Positions 1 through 7,400 of a DNA stretch of 10,874 nucleotides are shown in pieces. The position numbers and the translations under genes are program-made. The notes beneath the pieces are model-generated. The model saw only the letters and a list, made by a program, of their open reading frames with translations, had not been told where the DNA came from and did no database searches. The DNA is from an uncultured Bacteroidales bacterium. GTDB taxonomy: Bacteria > Bacteroidota > Bacteroidia > Bacteroidales > UBA932. Where the stretch lies: contig CAMJJO010000056.1 in assembly GCA_946406095.1 (NCBI GenBank), forward strand, positions 1-10,874. The letters are read 5' to 3'. Numbering within the stretch: position 1 is the first letter of the stretch; each line of letters opens with the position of its first letter.

Positions 1-62
1 TCATCAACTTCCACGGCACCGACTACGACAAGTACACGGTGAACGTGTATAAGGATGAGTGA
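1..62 (+). CDS. 3' end of an unidentified gene (partial)
   Basis: An open frame enters from the left edge (first whole codon at base 3) and stops at TGA 60-62. It gives the 19-residue C-terminus INFHGTDYDKYTVNVYKDE. The frame is GC-rich and codon use looks like real coding sequence (gac, aag, acg, gtg), and the next feature downstream is a promoter, both of which fit a genuine gene end. The tail is polar with alternating aromatic and hydrophobic residues, as in a final beta strand of a secreted or surface protein, but no family can be named from so little. Confidence 0.5.
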   Translation, partial: INFHGTDYDKYTVNVYKDE

Positions 63-97
63 TCGGTACCCGTCTGTGCCCGCCTCCTGCGTGTGTC

Positions 98-129
98 TTT
101 GGGATATATGCAAATAATCACTACTTTTG
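98..129 (+). promoter_or_regulatory. Bacteroidetes-type promoter of the ATPase remnant
   Basis: TTTG at 98-101 is followed after 20 bp by TACTTTTG at 122-129, a full match to the Bacteroidetes primary-sigma consensus (TTTG, 19-21 bp, TAnnTTTG). Transcription would start near 135-138, inside the tandem repeat that precedes the ATG at 166. The control region is intact although the gene it served is broken. Confidence 0.7.
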
Positions 130-131
130 TA

Positions 132-165
132 TTACGAAAAAAGTCGTAACGAAAAAAATCGTAAT
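132..165 (+). repeat. Tandem palindromic 15-bp repeat, probable operator
   Basis: Two head-to-tail 15-bp units lie at 134-148 (ACGAAAAAAGTCGTA) and 149-163 (ACGAAAAAAATCGTA), differing at one base. Each unit is itself an inverted repeat: TTACGA 132-137 pairs with TCGTAA 144-149, and TAACGA 147-152 nearly matches the inverse of TCGTAA 159-164. The array overlaps the predicted transcription start and ends 2 bp before the ATG at 166, the position of a repressor site. The bound protein is unknown; self-regulation by the winged-helix end of the original ATPase is only a guess. Confidence 0.6.
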
Positions 166-580
166 ATGGAGAATCCGTTCAAGTTCGGAACAATCGTAGA
201 AGCAGAGTACTTCACTTGCCGACGGGATTTTGGATTATACGGATTGTCATCCCTATTATTCCCAGCAACTGGCGGCCCACGTGTGGCAGACAGGCATTCT
301 TCAGCCCGACACGCAAGACTTCATCCAGGCAGCCACAGACCAAATCGTTATGTCTCATGCCCTGGATTATGAGCGGCTGTGGATGGGGTTCAAGCGCACA
401 AATCGGTGGATTTTGCAAAGATTGGCATCCGGAAAGCCTCTGCAATCAGGGGAGTATAGGACAAGCACGATATATAGTGCCTTGAAACGTCTCCAGAAGG
501 ATGGCTATGTGATTTATTCTGACCGCTATGAGTTGGAAGACCCTTTCTTCCTTCAGTGGATACTCTCGCAAAACCAATAG
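166..580 (+). pseudogene. Archaeal-type AAA ATPase remnant, internal deletion and frameshift
   Basis: The ATG at 166 opens MENPFKFGTIVEAEYFT, which I recognise as the usual N-terminus of the archaeal-type ATPase family common in Bacteroidales. The family character ends near base 214-222; continuing in that frame gives nonsense to a stop at 370-372. From about base 212 the +1 frame takes over with the family's C-terminal region (DYTDCHPYYSQQLAAHVW, then a winged-helix part around STIYSALKRLQKDGYV and a final LEDPFFLQWIL) and stops normally at 578-580. The P-loop, Walker B and most of the ATPase core are missing; from a recalled family length of roughly 370-390 residues, about 230-250 have been lost. 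The product cannot be a working ATPase. Promoter and repeats upstream are intact, so the locus may still be transcribed. A separate small gene starting at TTG 230 cannot be excluded but is less likely. Confidence 0.75.
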
Positions 581-581
581 A

Positions 582-616
582 AGCGGCTCGAAAGCCGCTC
601 CCGGAGCCAAGGCTCC
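582..616 (+). terminator. Two adjacent hairpins after the ATPase remnant
   Basis: AGCGGCT (582-588), loop CGAA, AGCCGCT (593-599) is a perfect 7-bp stem starting 2 nt after the stop codon. Three bases on, GGAGC (603-607), loop CAAG, GCTCC (612-616) forms a second stem followed only by TTTG. Without a long U-run it is a poor intrinsic terminator by textbook rules, but the position at a gene end makes transcription termination or 3'-end protection the simplest reading. It could also be a piece of a dispersed repeat. Confidence 0.5.
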
Positions 617-654
617 TTTGATCAACTTGTGCTGATTGTGAGATGTAAGTTGTT

Positions 655-1221
655 TTGCAAGTGCGTAGTCTGGCGGCATATATACATTACATCCTCGCTC
701 TGATTCCCTGGTGGCACTGGGCGGTGATGGGCGTCGTGGCGGTGGCGTCTTTCGTGCTGGCGCGGCGTCGGAGAACGGTGTATGGTGCTGTGATGCTGGG
801 GATTACGGTGTTCTGCGGGCTGTTCCTACTGGAGACGACGGTGGTGCTGCGCTGCTGCGATCTGCTGCCTTATTTCCCGGGGCACGACTTCCGGGTGGCG
901 CTGGTGGACCTCCTGAACGGCAGCAAGGCGCGGCGGACCGAACTCTTCTCGAATTTCGCGGTGTTCGTGCCGTTCGGCTTCTGCCTGGCGGAGTCGCTTG
1001 CCACGGCGAAACGGCGGCGCGGTTTCTGGCACCGGACCGGCTGGGCGACCTTGGGCGGTTTTGCGCTCTCGCTGTGCGTCGAGTGCCTGCAGTGGGTGCT
1101 GGGCGTGGGCTTCTTCGAACTGACGGACTTGGTGCTGAATACCCTGGGCGCCTTTGCCGGCGCGGCCCTGGCAGGGGTGGGGAGGATGTGCCGGGTCTCC
1201 GAACAGCGTTTATCTAAGTAA
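655..1221 (+). CDS. VanZ-like integral membrane protein
   Basis: A 188-residue hydrophobic protein with about five membrane segments (roughly residues 20-36, 41-65, 98-117, 129-150 and 156-176). The family signature is clear: FSNFAVFVPFG from residue 98, then E143 and Q146 in LCVECLQWVLG, then D158 and N162 in LTDLVLNTLGAFAGA. VanZ is linked to teicoplanin resistance in enterococci, but most VanZ-like proteins, including those of Bacteroidetes, have no known role, so no resistance function is claimed. No in-frame ATG lies near the front: the stop at 646-648 limits the start to TTG 655 or GTG 661, with GTG 724 or ATG 727 leaving out part of the first membrane segment. The 3' end overlaps the convergent ATPase gene by 12 bp. 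No clear promoter is visible upstream. Confidence 0.82.
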   Translation: MQVRSLAAYIHYILALIPWWHWAVMGVVAVASFVLARRRRTVYGAVMLGITVFCGLFLLETTVVLRCCDLLPYFPGHDFRVALVDLLNGSKARRTELFSNFAVFVPFGFCLAESLATAKRRRGFWHRTGWATLGGFALSLCVECLQWVLGVGFFELTDLVLNTLGAFAGAALAGVGRMCRVSEQRLSK

Positions 1222-2478
1222 CCATTTCCAAAGAGGCACTATTTCTATTTCCTTCCCGTTGGCTGTCTTCAGGATGCGTTCTTCGTCGTAGGTAACAATG
1301 ACCATCTTGTTTAATGGGTGGACTTTATCCAGGGCCATCAGGGCATCGATTTCCCGACTGAAAGTGGTGAGGTCTTTGCTGGTGGAATAGCAGGCCTGTA
1401 TTCCGGCTTTCTCGTCAGGAAGGTAGAAATCCACCTCGACATGACGGTTCCAGAACCACAGTTGTTCTTCGTCGTACCTGGTATGAAGGTCGATGGCGCA
1501 AATGTTTTCGAGAAGGGCGGTTTCCGGATCGCTGAGGAAGATGTGGAGGAGCCCGTTGTCAATGAAGTAGTGTTTTTTGATGGTCTCTTTTTCGGTGAAC
1601 TTGGAGGCGTAGTTGTTCAGCGAGAACAGAAGAAATGCCTCTTTGGCAAAACCCACGTAGTCCATAACGGAGGCAGGAGTGGTGCTGACTCCCGTCGACT
1701 TTACGAGGTTGGCGATGCGGTTGTACGCTACGGGGTGCTTGACGGTTTCCGCCAATCGTTTATAGGTTAGCCTGACGGCCATTTCGTTCTTGAGTTTGTG
1801 CCGCTGGACAATGTCGCCGAGCAGGATCTTTTCATACAACTGGTTCAACCATTTGCGCTTATTGTTATAGAGCAGGAGTTCGGGAAATCCTCCCCAGTCA
1901 AAGTAGTCCTTCATGGCCAGGATGATCTCGTCCCTGTTTTTTCCGTAGCGCCGGTTTTCTTCCGGCTGGATGCCTTTGGCTCCCAGATATTCTTGGAAAG
2001 AGTAGGGGAATACTATTTCGTCCAGATACCTGTTGCCCAGGACGGTCGCCATATCTTTACTGAGCATTTTTGCATTGCTGCCCGTAATCAATACGCGGTA
2101 TTTCCTGTTGGCCAGACGCCTTGCAAAGTGCTCCCAGCCTTCGATGTTCTGGATCTCATCTAGCAGCAAGATGGGCTTATGGGGGAACATGGAAGCGTAG
2201 GCCTGCAGGATGTCATCCAGCTCGGGTGATGTGATAACACCATACAGGCGTTCGTCGTCGAAGTTGATGTAGAGCATCTCTTCAAGTGAATGCCCGTCTC
2301 TGATTAACTCTAACGCTCGCTGATAAAGCATATACGATTTGCCGGCATGCCGGACGCCAGTCATCACATATCGACCGTTCTCCTCGAATTCAAAGGGCCT
2401 GTTGAAAAGTTCGGCCTCTGCTGCAGCGATGTCTTCTTGACCTTCACGGATGATGTTTCGCAGTATTTCCTTGTCCAT
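1210..2478 (-). CDS. AAA_14 / DUF4143 family ATPase
   Basis: A 422-residue P-loop ATPase of the AAA_14-DUF4143 architecture, abundant in Bacteroidales and often found in accessory DNA. Visible motifs: Walker A GVRHAGKS at residues 41-48, Walker B ILLLDE at 103-108, a sensor-1-like LITGSNAKML around 130-139, and the C-terminal DUF4143 region with VEVDFYL from residue 347, a strand resembling restriction-endonuclease-like folds. Its biochemical role is not established; suggestions for the family include nucleic acid binding and toxin or defence functions. The ATG at 2478 is chosen over an in-frame ATG at 2505 because the latter lies inside the predicted -7 element. The gene is divergent from the Wadjet operon and convergent with the VanZ-like gene. 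All motifs look intact. Confidence 0.88.
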   Translation of the reverse strand: MDKEILRNIIREGQEDIAAAEAELFNRPFEFEENGRYVMTGVRHAGKSYMLYQRALELIRDGHSLEEMLYINFDDERLYGVITSPELDDILQAYASMFPHKPILLLDEIQNIEGWEHFARRLANRKYRVLITGSNAKMLSKDMATVLGNRYLDEIVFPYSFQEYLGAKGIQPEENRRYGKNRDEIILAMKDYFDWGGFPELLLYNNKRKWLNQLYEKILLGDIVQRHKLKNEMAVRLTYKRLAETVKHPVAYNRIANLVKSTGVSTTPASVMDYVGFAKEAFLLFSLNNYASKFTEKETIKKHYFIDNGLLHIFLSDPETALLENICAIDLHTRYDEEQLWFWNRHVEVDFYLPDEKAGIQACYSTSKDLTTFSREIDALMALDKVHPLNKMVIVTYDEERILKTANGKEIEIVPLWKWLLR

Positions 2479-2502
2479 GTGAATACAGATTATTATCTCC
2501 GG

Positions 2503-2533
2503 CAAATGTAATCTTTTTATTGTAAATATAAAA
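2503..2533 (-). promoter_or_regulatory. Probable promoter of the AAA_14/DUF4143 gene
   Basis: On the minus strand TACATTTG (plus-strand 2510-2503) matches TAnnTTTG. The -33 position carries TTTT (plus-strand 2533-2530) instead of TTTG, so the match is partial. The start of transcription would fall about 15-20 nt before the ATG at 2478, which supports that start codon. Confidence 0.5.
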
Positions 2534-2604
2534 ATTATGATTGTTTTTTATGTTGAAAATATAAATATTTCATTTGTGAATCTGCTAGCTCCGACAAGAA
2601 GTCT

Positions 2605-2635
2605 TTTGCATATTCAACAATAATGAATATATTTG
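2605..2635 (+). promoter_or_regulatory. Promoter of the Wadjet operon
   Basis: TTTG at 2605-2608, a 19-bp spacer and TATATTTG at 2628-2635 fit the Bacteroidetes promoter consensus exactly. Transcription should begin near 2641-2644, leaving a leader of about 30 nt before the jetA ATG at 2672. No other good promoter was seen inside the four genes, so this probably drives the whole operon. The surrounding 2510-2640 is strongly AT-rich. Confidence 0.7.
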
Positions 2636-2671
2636 TAATGAGGTGCATTAACCACGGCCCCGTCTGGAACT

Positions 2672-3871
2672 ATGAATGCTTTCAGTGACATTGATGCTCT
2701 ACTACGCGTCATCTCCCGGGAAAAGGACATACTAAGATTCCTGTTCACAAGCAGGAAGGCGCCGTCGCTCCGCAGGGAGCAGGCGTTGGAGAATTTCTTA
2801 TCCCAGGACACCCGCAGGCTGGACTATCTTCTTGAGCACGGGGTCATCCGCGAGTCGGACGGCCTGCTGGTGCTGGAGGACACTTATCTGCGTTTTTTCG
2901 AGGAGGTGCTGGAGGTGAACGAGGAGATCAACGTCCTCTCCGTCAAGCAACATATCGACGCCCTGAACGAGAACATCGAACTCTGGCTCACGGTGGGTAC
3001 GGACGCACGTAGGCATCGATATATGGGGGAGATTCTGCGGATTCTCCGGAGCATCGCCCTTTCCACGCATCGCAACGTCATCGACCTCAAGCGGGCTATC
3101 GACAGCACCTACAAGAACGAGCGAGACTATGCCGTCAAGCGTAAGCGCCTGGAAAACCTGGACCGCAAGCGGGCCGATATCGCCCTGCTGATAAAGGAGG
3201 CTGAAAAGCTATTCGATGTTCGCCAGAAGGTGTTTTTCGGCCTGGGGATGGATGCCCACCTGAAGGAGACGGTGGCGGTCGTAAAGGATTCTCTTACAGA
3301 ATCTTATCATGGTCTTCTGGAGCTGGACCGCCAGATTATCGTGTACCTCAACAAGATTGAGGCGGAGCAGCGGCTTGCGGAGAAGATCCGCCGCATCAAG
3401 TACCTCAAGGACCAGCTGGTGTGGGAACAGTCGACGGATGTAATCTGGGCTCTGCAGTCTCATCGGCCGGCCTTTTTGGAGAAACGCCCTTGGTATAACT
3501 GCCTGCCTTCGCTGGAGTCTCTCACCAATTCGCCCGACGGTATTGCGGCCCTGAAGGAGGCACATGCCGCCTTGAAGAACCCTACCGCCAAGCGGCGGAC
3601 CAATCCGGAGCCGCTCTCTCCGGAGGAACTCTCCCGGGGCTTCGTGGTCAAGGACACCCTGAATACTTTTGAGGTGCGAAGCGCCTTCCTGGGCGGCTCG
3701 CAGGACCTGATGACCTTCCTCGCCGGCTACACCTTCTCTGAACCCTTATCCGAAGAGGACCGTCTCACTCTTTTCTGCCGGCTTGCGGTGGAATTCGACG
3801 AAGATTTCCGTATTACGGACGAGTATGCGGAATCGGGCGGTTTTGCCTACCCCTTAATTTTCGCAAGATGA
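2672..3871 (+). CDS. jetA: Wadjet JetA / MksF-like kleisin subunit
   Basis: A 399-residue soluble protein, first in a four-gene operon with the Wadjet order. By family knowledge JetA (MksF in condensin-like Mks systems) is the kleisin that bridges the two SMC heads and holds the KITE subunits. Visible features: a winged-helix-like N-terminus (about residues 15-75, DILRFLFTSRKAPSLRRE onward), a long charged helical middle (about 80-265) with coiled-coil-like stretches, a poorly ordered linker around 305-320, and a compact C-terminal domain from about 325. No enzyme motif is present, as expected. It is clearly shorter than the type I (DUF3375) proteins I recall at nearly 500 residues, so it probably belongs to another Wadjet/Mks branch. 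ATG 2672 is about 30 nt into the predicted transcript; no Shine-Dalgarno sequence is seen, normal for a Bacteroidetes leader gene. The stop overlaps the jetB start (ATGA). Assignment rests on context more than on any single motif. Confidence 0.8.
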   Translation: MNAFSDIDALLRVISREKDILRFLFTSRKAPSLRREQALENFLSQDTRRLDYLLEHGVIRESDGLLVLEDTYLRFFEEVLEVNEEINVLSVKQHIDALNENIELWLTVGTDARRHRYMGEILRILRSIALSTHRNVIDLKRAIDSTYKNERDYAVKRKRLENLDRKRADIALLIKEAEKLFDVRQKVFFGLGMDAHLKETVAVVKDSLTESYHGLLELDRQIIVYLNKIEAEQRLAEKIRRIKYLKDQLVWEQSTDVIWALQSHRPAFLEKRPWYNCLPSLESLTNSPDGIAALKEAHAALKNPTAKRRTNPEPLSPEELSRGFVVKDTLNTFEVRSAFLGGSQDLMTFLAGYTFSEPLSEEDRLTLFCRLAVEFDEDFRITDEYAESGGFAYPLIFAR

Positions 3872-4419
3872 TCAAGACCAAAGAGATATTCGAACTCCTC
3901 TCGCGGGGAGGGTTTATCAGCCAGGACAGCACCCGGGTCGATGTCCGCAGGCTTTATGACTACATTGAAGAGAATTTCGACGAGTATAAGGCTTATTATC
4001 AGGGAATTGGTTTTGTGCTGGAGCAAGGGAACGGCTATTTCCATTTCTCCCGCGAAGAGTCCCGCACGGAGCTCACCCGCCGCCTCACTGCCCTGGGCGT
4101 GTGGATAGACCGGCTTGATTTTGTGAAGACCTTTCACAGCGGCTTCTCCACGGGCGTACGCTTTACCCCATCAGCTATCACGGAGGCCATATCTGCTGAT
4201 GTTGAGTTGAAGGAAAAGGCTCGCAAGCTCTATCCCGGGCAGCACAGTGCCAAGGACACGGTGCAGATGCTCCTGGACGATCTGGACAAGGCGGGGTTCA
4301 TCGAGTTGGAGAATGAGTTCGAACAGGTGTACAAGGTTACATCGGCCTTCCATTTCCTGGAGGGACTGGTGGAAATGTTGACAATCAGCGAGGAGGAGGC
4401 AAATGAGACAGCTCAGTAG
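3868..4419 (+). CDS. jetB: Wadjet JetB / MksE-like KITE subunit
   Basis: A 183-residue acidic, helical protein without enzyme motifs, matching the size and place of JetB/MksE (DUF4194-like), the small tandem winged-helix KITE subunit that dimerises and binds the kleisin of SMC complexes. Two winged-helix-like parts are suggested: about residues 5-75 (beta wing near GFVLEQGNGYFHFSREES) and about 120-170 (KDTVQMLLDDLDKAGFIEL). The start ATG 3868 overlaps the jetA stop by 4 nt and has no Shine-Dalgarno sequence, so it is probably translated by ribosomes ending jetA. Its own last 17 nt overlap the start of jetC. The end of the gene carries the strong AGGAGGAGG ribosome site of jetC. Confidence 0.82.
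   Translation: MIKTKEIFELLSRGGFISQDSTRVDVRRLYDYIEENFDEYKAYYQGIGFVLEQGNGYFHFSREESRTELTRRLTALGVWIDRLDFVKTFHSGFSTGVRFTPSAITEAISADVELKEKARKLYPGQHSAKDTVQMLLDDLDKAGFIELENEFEQVYKVTSAFHFLEGLVEMLTISEEEANETAQ
4391..4399 (+). promoter_or_regulatory. Strong Shine-Dalgarno site of jetC
   Basis: AGGAGGAGG lies inside the jetB coding end, 3-6 nt before the jetC ATG at 4403. Such sites are uncommon in Bacteroidetes; this one fixes the start and suggests independent loading of ribosomes on jetC. Confidence 0.6.
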
Positions 4420-7400
4420 AATTGTATTTGTGAACAGCGCCAATATCCGTTACGGAGAAGTGCGTCTGGACGGGAATGTACATCTGATTGGTACACAGGG
4501 TGTTGGAAAGAGTACCGTACTCCGCGCCATCCTGTTCTTCTATACGGGGGACAAGATGCACCTCGGTATCAGCCGGGAGAAGAAGTCGTTTGACGATTTT
4601 TACCTTCCGGGCGCCAATTCCTACATTGCCTATGAGGTGGAGACTGAATTCGGGGCTTTCACGGTGCTGGTGTTCCGCTCACACGCGCATAGCGTCTTTC
4701 GCTTTATCGGTGCGCCGTTCCGGAGAGAATGGCTTGTTGATAATGCTGGTGAGGTGACGGCAGATTCGTCCGTCATACGGCGTCGTCTGGACGGCGCTCC
4801 CATGACCCGGATCGTGGACGAGTATCAGGAGTATCGGGACATCATTTATGGGAACAAGCGCGCCACCGGCAAGGAATTCGCCCGTTACTGCATCATGGAA
4901 ACGGCTAAGTATCAGAATATTCCGCGCTCGCTCCAGAATGTGTTTCTGGGCGCCAAGGTGGATGCCGATTTCATCAAGGACATCATCATCCGCTCCCTCG
5001 GCGACGAGGAGCCGGGCATCGACCTGGTGTATTTCCGCGGCCAGCTTGCCGGGTTCGAGCGGGAGTACAACGACATTTCCCAGTGGTTCCAGAAGAACAA
5101 GCAGGGCGAGGTAACGGTGCGACGCCAGGGGGAGAAGGTGGTGGAGCTGTACCGCAAGCTCCTCTATCTGGACGATGAATTGAGCGGATGCTTGCTTGAG
5201 CTCCGATACGCCCGCCGCGATGCGCAGCAACGCATTCCGCTGCTGGAAAAGCAGGTGGAGGAGACGGAAATCCTGCAGCAAAAGTGCAAGGAGAAGCTGG
5301 CCGAATTGCAGGACAAATATACCCGCGAACTCTCTACGTTGGAGCAGGAGCTTGGAGCTCTGAATGACAAATTGGACCGGATTCCGAAGCTTCGGAAGAA
5401 ATACGAAGGGCTTGGTATCCAGGCTCTTATCGAAGAGGATGGGCGGGAGCCGGCACTGCAGGCCTCGCTCGAATCGGTCCAGGCGCTCCGTTCCCGGCTC
5501 ACCCGGGAATATGCCGACATCACGACTAAATATAAGGACCGCGGACGGGAACTGCGGCTTGGCTTCGATGCCTGGCGCGCGGCCCGTCAGGGGCGGAAGG
5601 TGGAGATTGGCGCTGCGCTGAATGCGCAGATCCAGAAGCTTTCTGAAGCGCTGCAGGCGGGGCTGTCCGGCATTGAGGAGGCCTTCCGGGAGCGTGTGTC
5701 GGCCCAGGATAGTCTCATCTTGGACCTGAAAGAGCGGATAGCGGTAGAGGATAAGCAGTTGGCGCTGTCAGCGCACATTTCTCCTTATGCTGAGGAGATG
5801 AAGGCCTCCCGGGCAGAGCAGATGCGGCTGGAGGGCGAAAAGAGTCGGCTGGAGGCATCCGCCAAGGCGCAGGAGGCTCGTATAGAGTCGCTTATGCAGG
5901 AAGGACAGTACCAACATAATACGCAGGCGCGTGAGTGGGATGACAAACTCTCTGCCGTGTACGCAGAGATGAAGGCGTTGAACGGGAAGATAGCGGGAAT
6001 TGACCAACTGCTAGCCTCCATGGACGGTTCCCTCATCCAGTGGCTTTCCCGGCACCGGCCCGGCTGGGAAGAGACTATCGGCAAGGTGGCCGATGAGCGT
6101 ACGGTGCTCTATGCTAAGGACTTGTGTCCTTCTGAAGCGAAAGGAGATTCCCTGTTTGGGGTTCATTTGGACCTGAGTTCCCTGAGGATGCAAGTGCGCA
6201 CGCCGGAGCAGCTGATAAAGGAAAGGCGGCAGTTAGAAAAGGAGCTGGCGGGGCTGAAGGATCGGCAGGAGGGGCTTCTGGCGGAGAAGGAATCTACGCT
6301 GGTGGCCCTTCGGAAGAAGTACAATGCCCGGATCAAGCCGCTGCGGGATGAACTTTCCGGCCTTCAGGCGGCCGCCCTGATGCTTCCGGCCAAGCTGGAG
6401 GACGCCGGCAAGCGGCTTGCGCTGCTGGAGGAGAATACCCGCAAGGCGCGGGAGGACGCGATGGGCAGGTGCAAGGATGCCCTTCAGGCGCTGACCGCCG
6501 AAAAGGTGCTGGCGGCCCAGGCTTTGGATGCCCTTTTGAAGGAGAAAGAAATTGAAATCCAAAAGCTTAATGATGCGGATGCCCGCAAGCGCAAATCCCT
6601 GCAGAAGCAGCACGACGAGGCGCTTACCCGGGTGGAGGCGGAGATATCGGCCCGGGAGAAAGATCTCGCGGATGCTTTGGCGGCGCTGTCTAAGGAGCAG
6701 TCCCGCGAGCTCTCCGGGCAGGGGGTCGATTCTACTGCGCTGGAGCGGTGTGAGAATGAAATCCGGGGCCTGCAGGAGAGGCTGAAGAAGATTGCGGATA
6801 ACAAGGAAACGCTATTCCGTTACCGCAAAGACAAGGAGGAATACCTGGACAAAAAGGATATCTTCCTCTCGGAGAAAGCCAAGGTGGAAAGCAAAAAGTC
6901 TTCGCTTTCCGAGCGTTATAAACTCAGGCGCAGAAAGGAGGACGATGCCCTGGCCCGTGCTTCGGATACCCTTCAGGAGCTTCGGGATGCGCTGAAACAG
7001 CTCCGAGAAGGCCTTTCGGAAGCCGAAAATTTTGAGCAGAGCAATGCCCTTCCCATCCTTCCGGAGGGGCGGGAGAAAAGGACCGACAAGACCTGCCGGC
7101 AGCTCATCGACACTATCCACCGGGTCCTGAGCGAAAAGCGAAACACGGAACAGAACTTCTATCAGAGTGTCAACACCTTTACCTCCCACTTCAGCCCGGG
7201 GAATATCTTCGATTTCAAGACAGACAATCACTCCGACGAGGAGTACCGTGCCTTCGCTTCCTCGCTGGTGGAATTTATGGAATCTGGGAAGATAGAGGAG
7301 TTCCGAAGCCGTACCAGCGGGCATTATACGGAGCTTCTGCTGCGCATTTCCCACGAGATGGACGAGGTATCCCGCAATTCTTCCGAGATAGCCGGCATCG

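Noticed and set aside
711..1217. Second long plus-strand frame inside the VanZ-like gene
   Set aside because: Its product is arginine/glycine-rich, typical of an out-of-frame GC-rich shadow, while the other frame has the VanZ signature and membrane segments.
655..1221. Glycopeptide resistance gene
   Set aside because: VanZ-like membership is visible, but the family is broad and no van cluster partners are present, so resistance cannot be claimed.
1318..2163. Plus-strand frames opposite the AAA_14/DUF4143 gene
   Set aside because: The minus-strand frame has complete Walker A, Walker B and DUF4143 motifs; the plus-strand translations do not resemble a protein family.
2479..2505. Upstream start at 2505 for the AAA_14 gene
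   Set aside because: It lies in the predicted -7 element TACATTTG, so it would not be within the transcript; ATG 2478 is the better start.
4679..5281. Minus-strand open frames of about 200 codons opposite jetC (also 7324-7926)
   Set aside because: Shadows of an intact SMC gene; no start context, promoter or recognisable domain.
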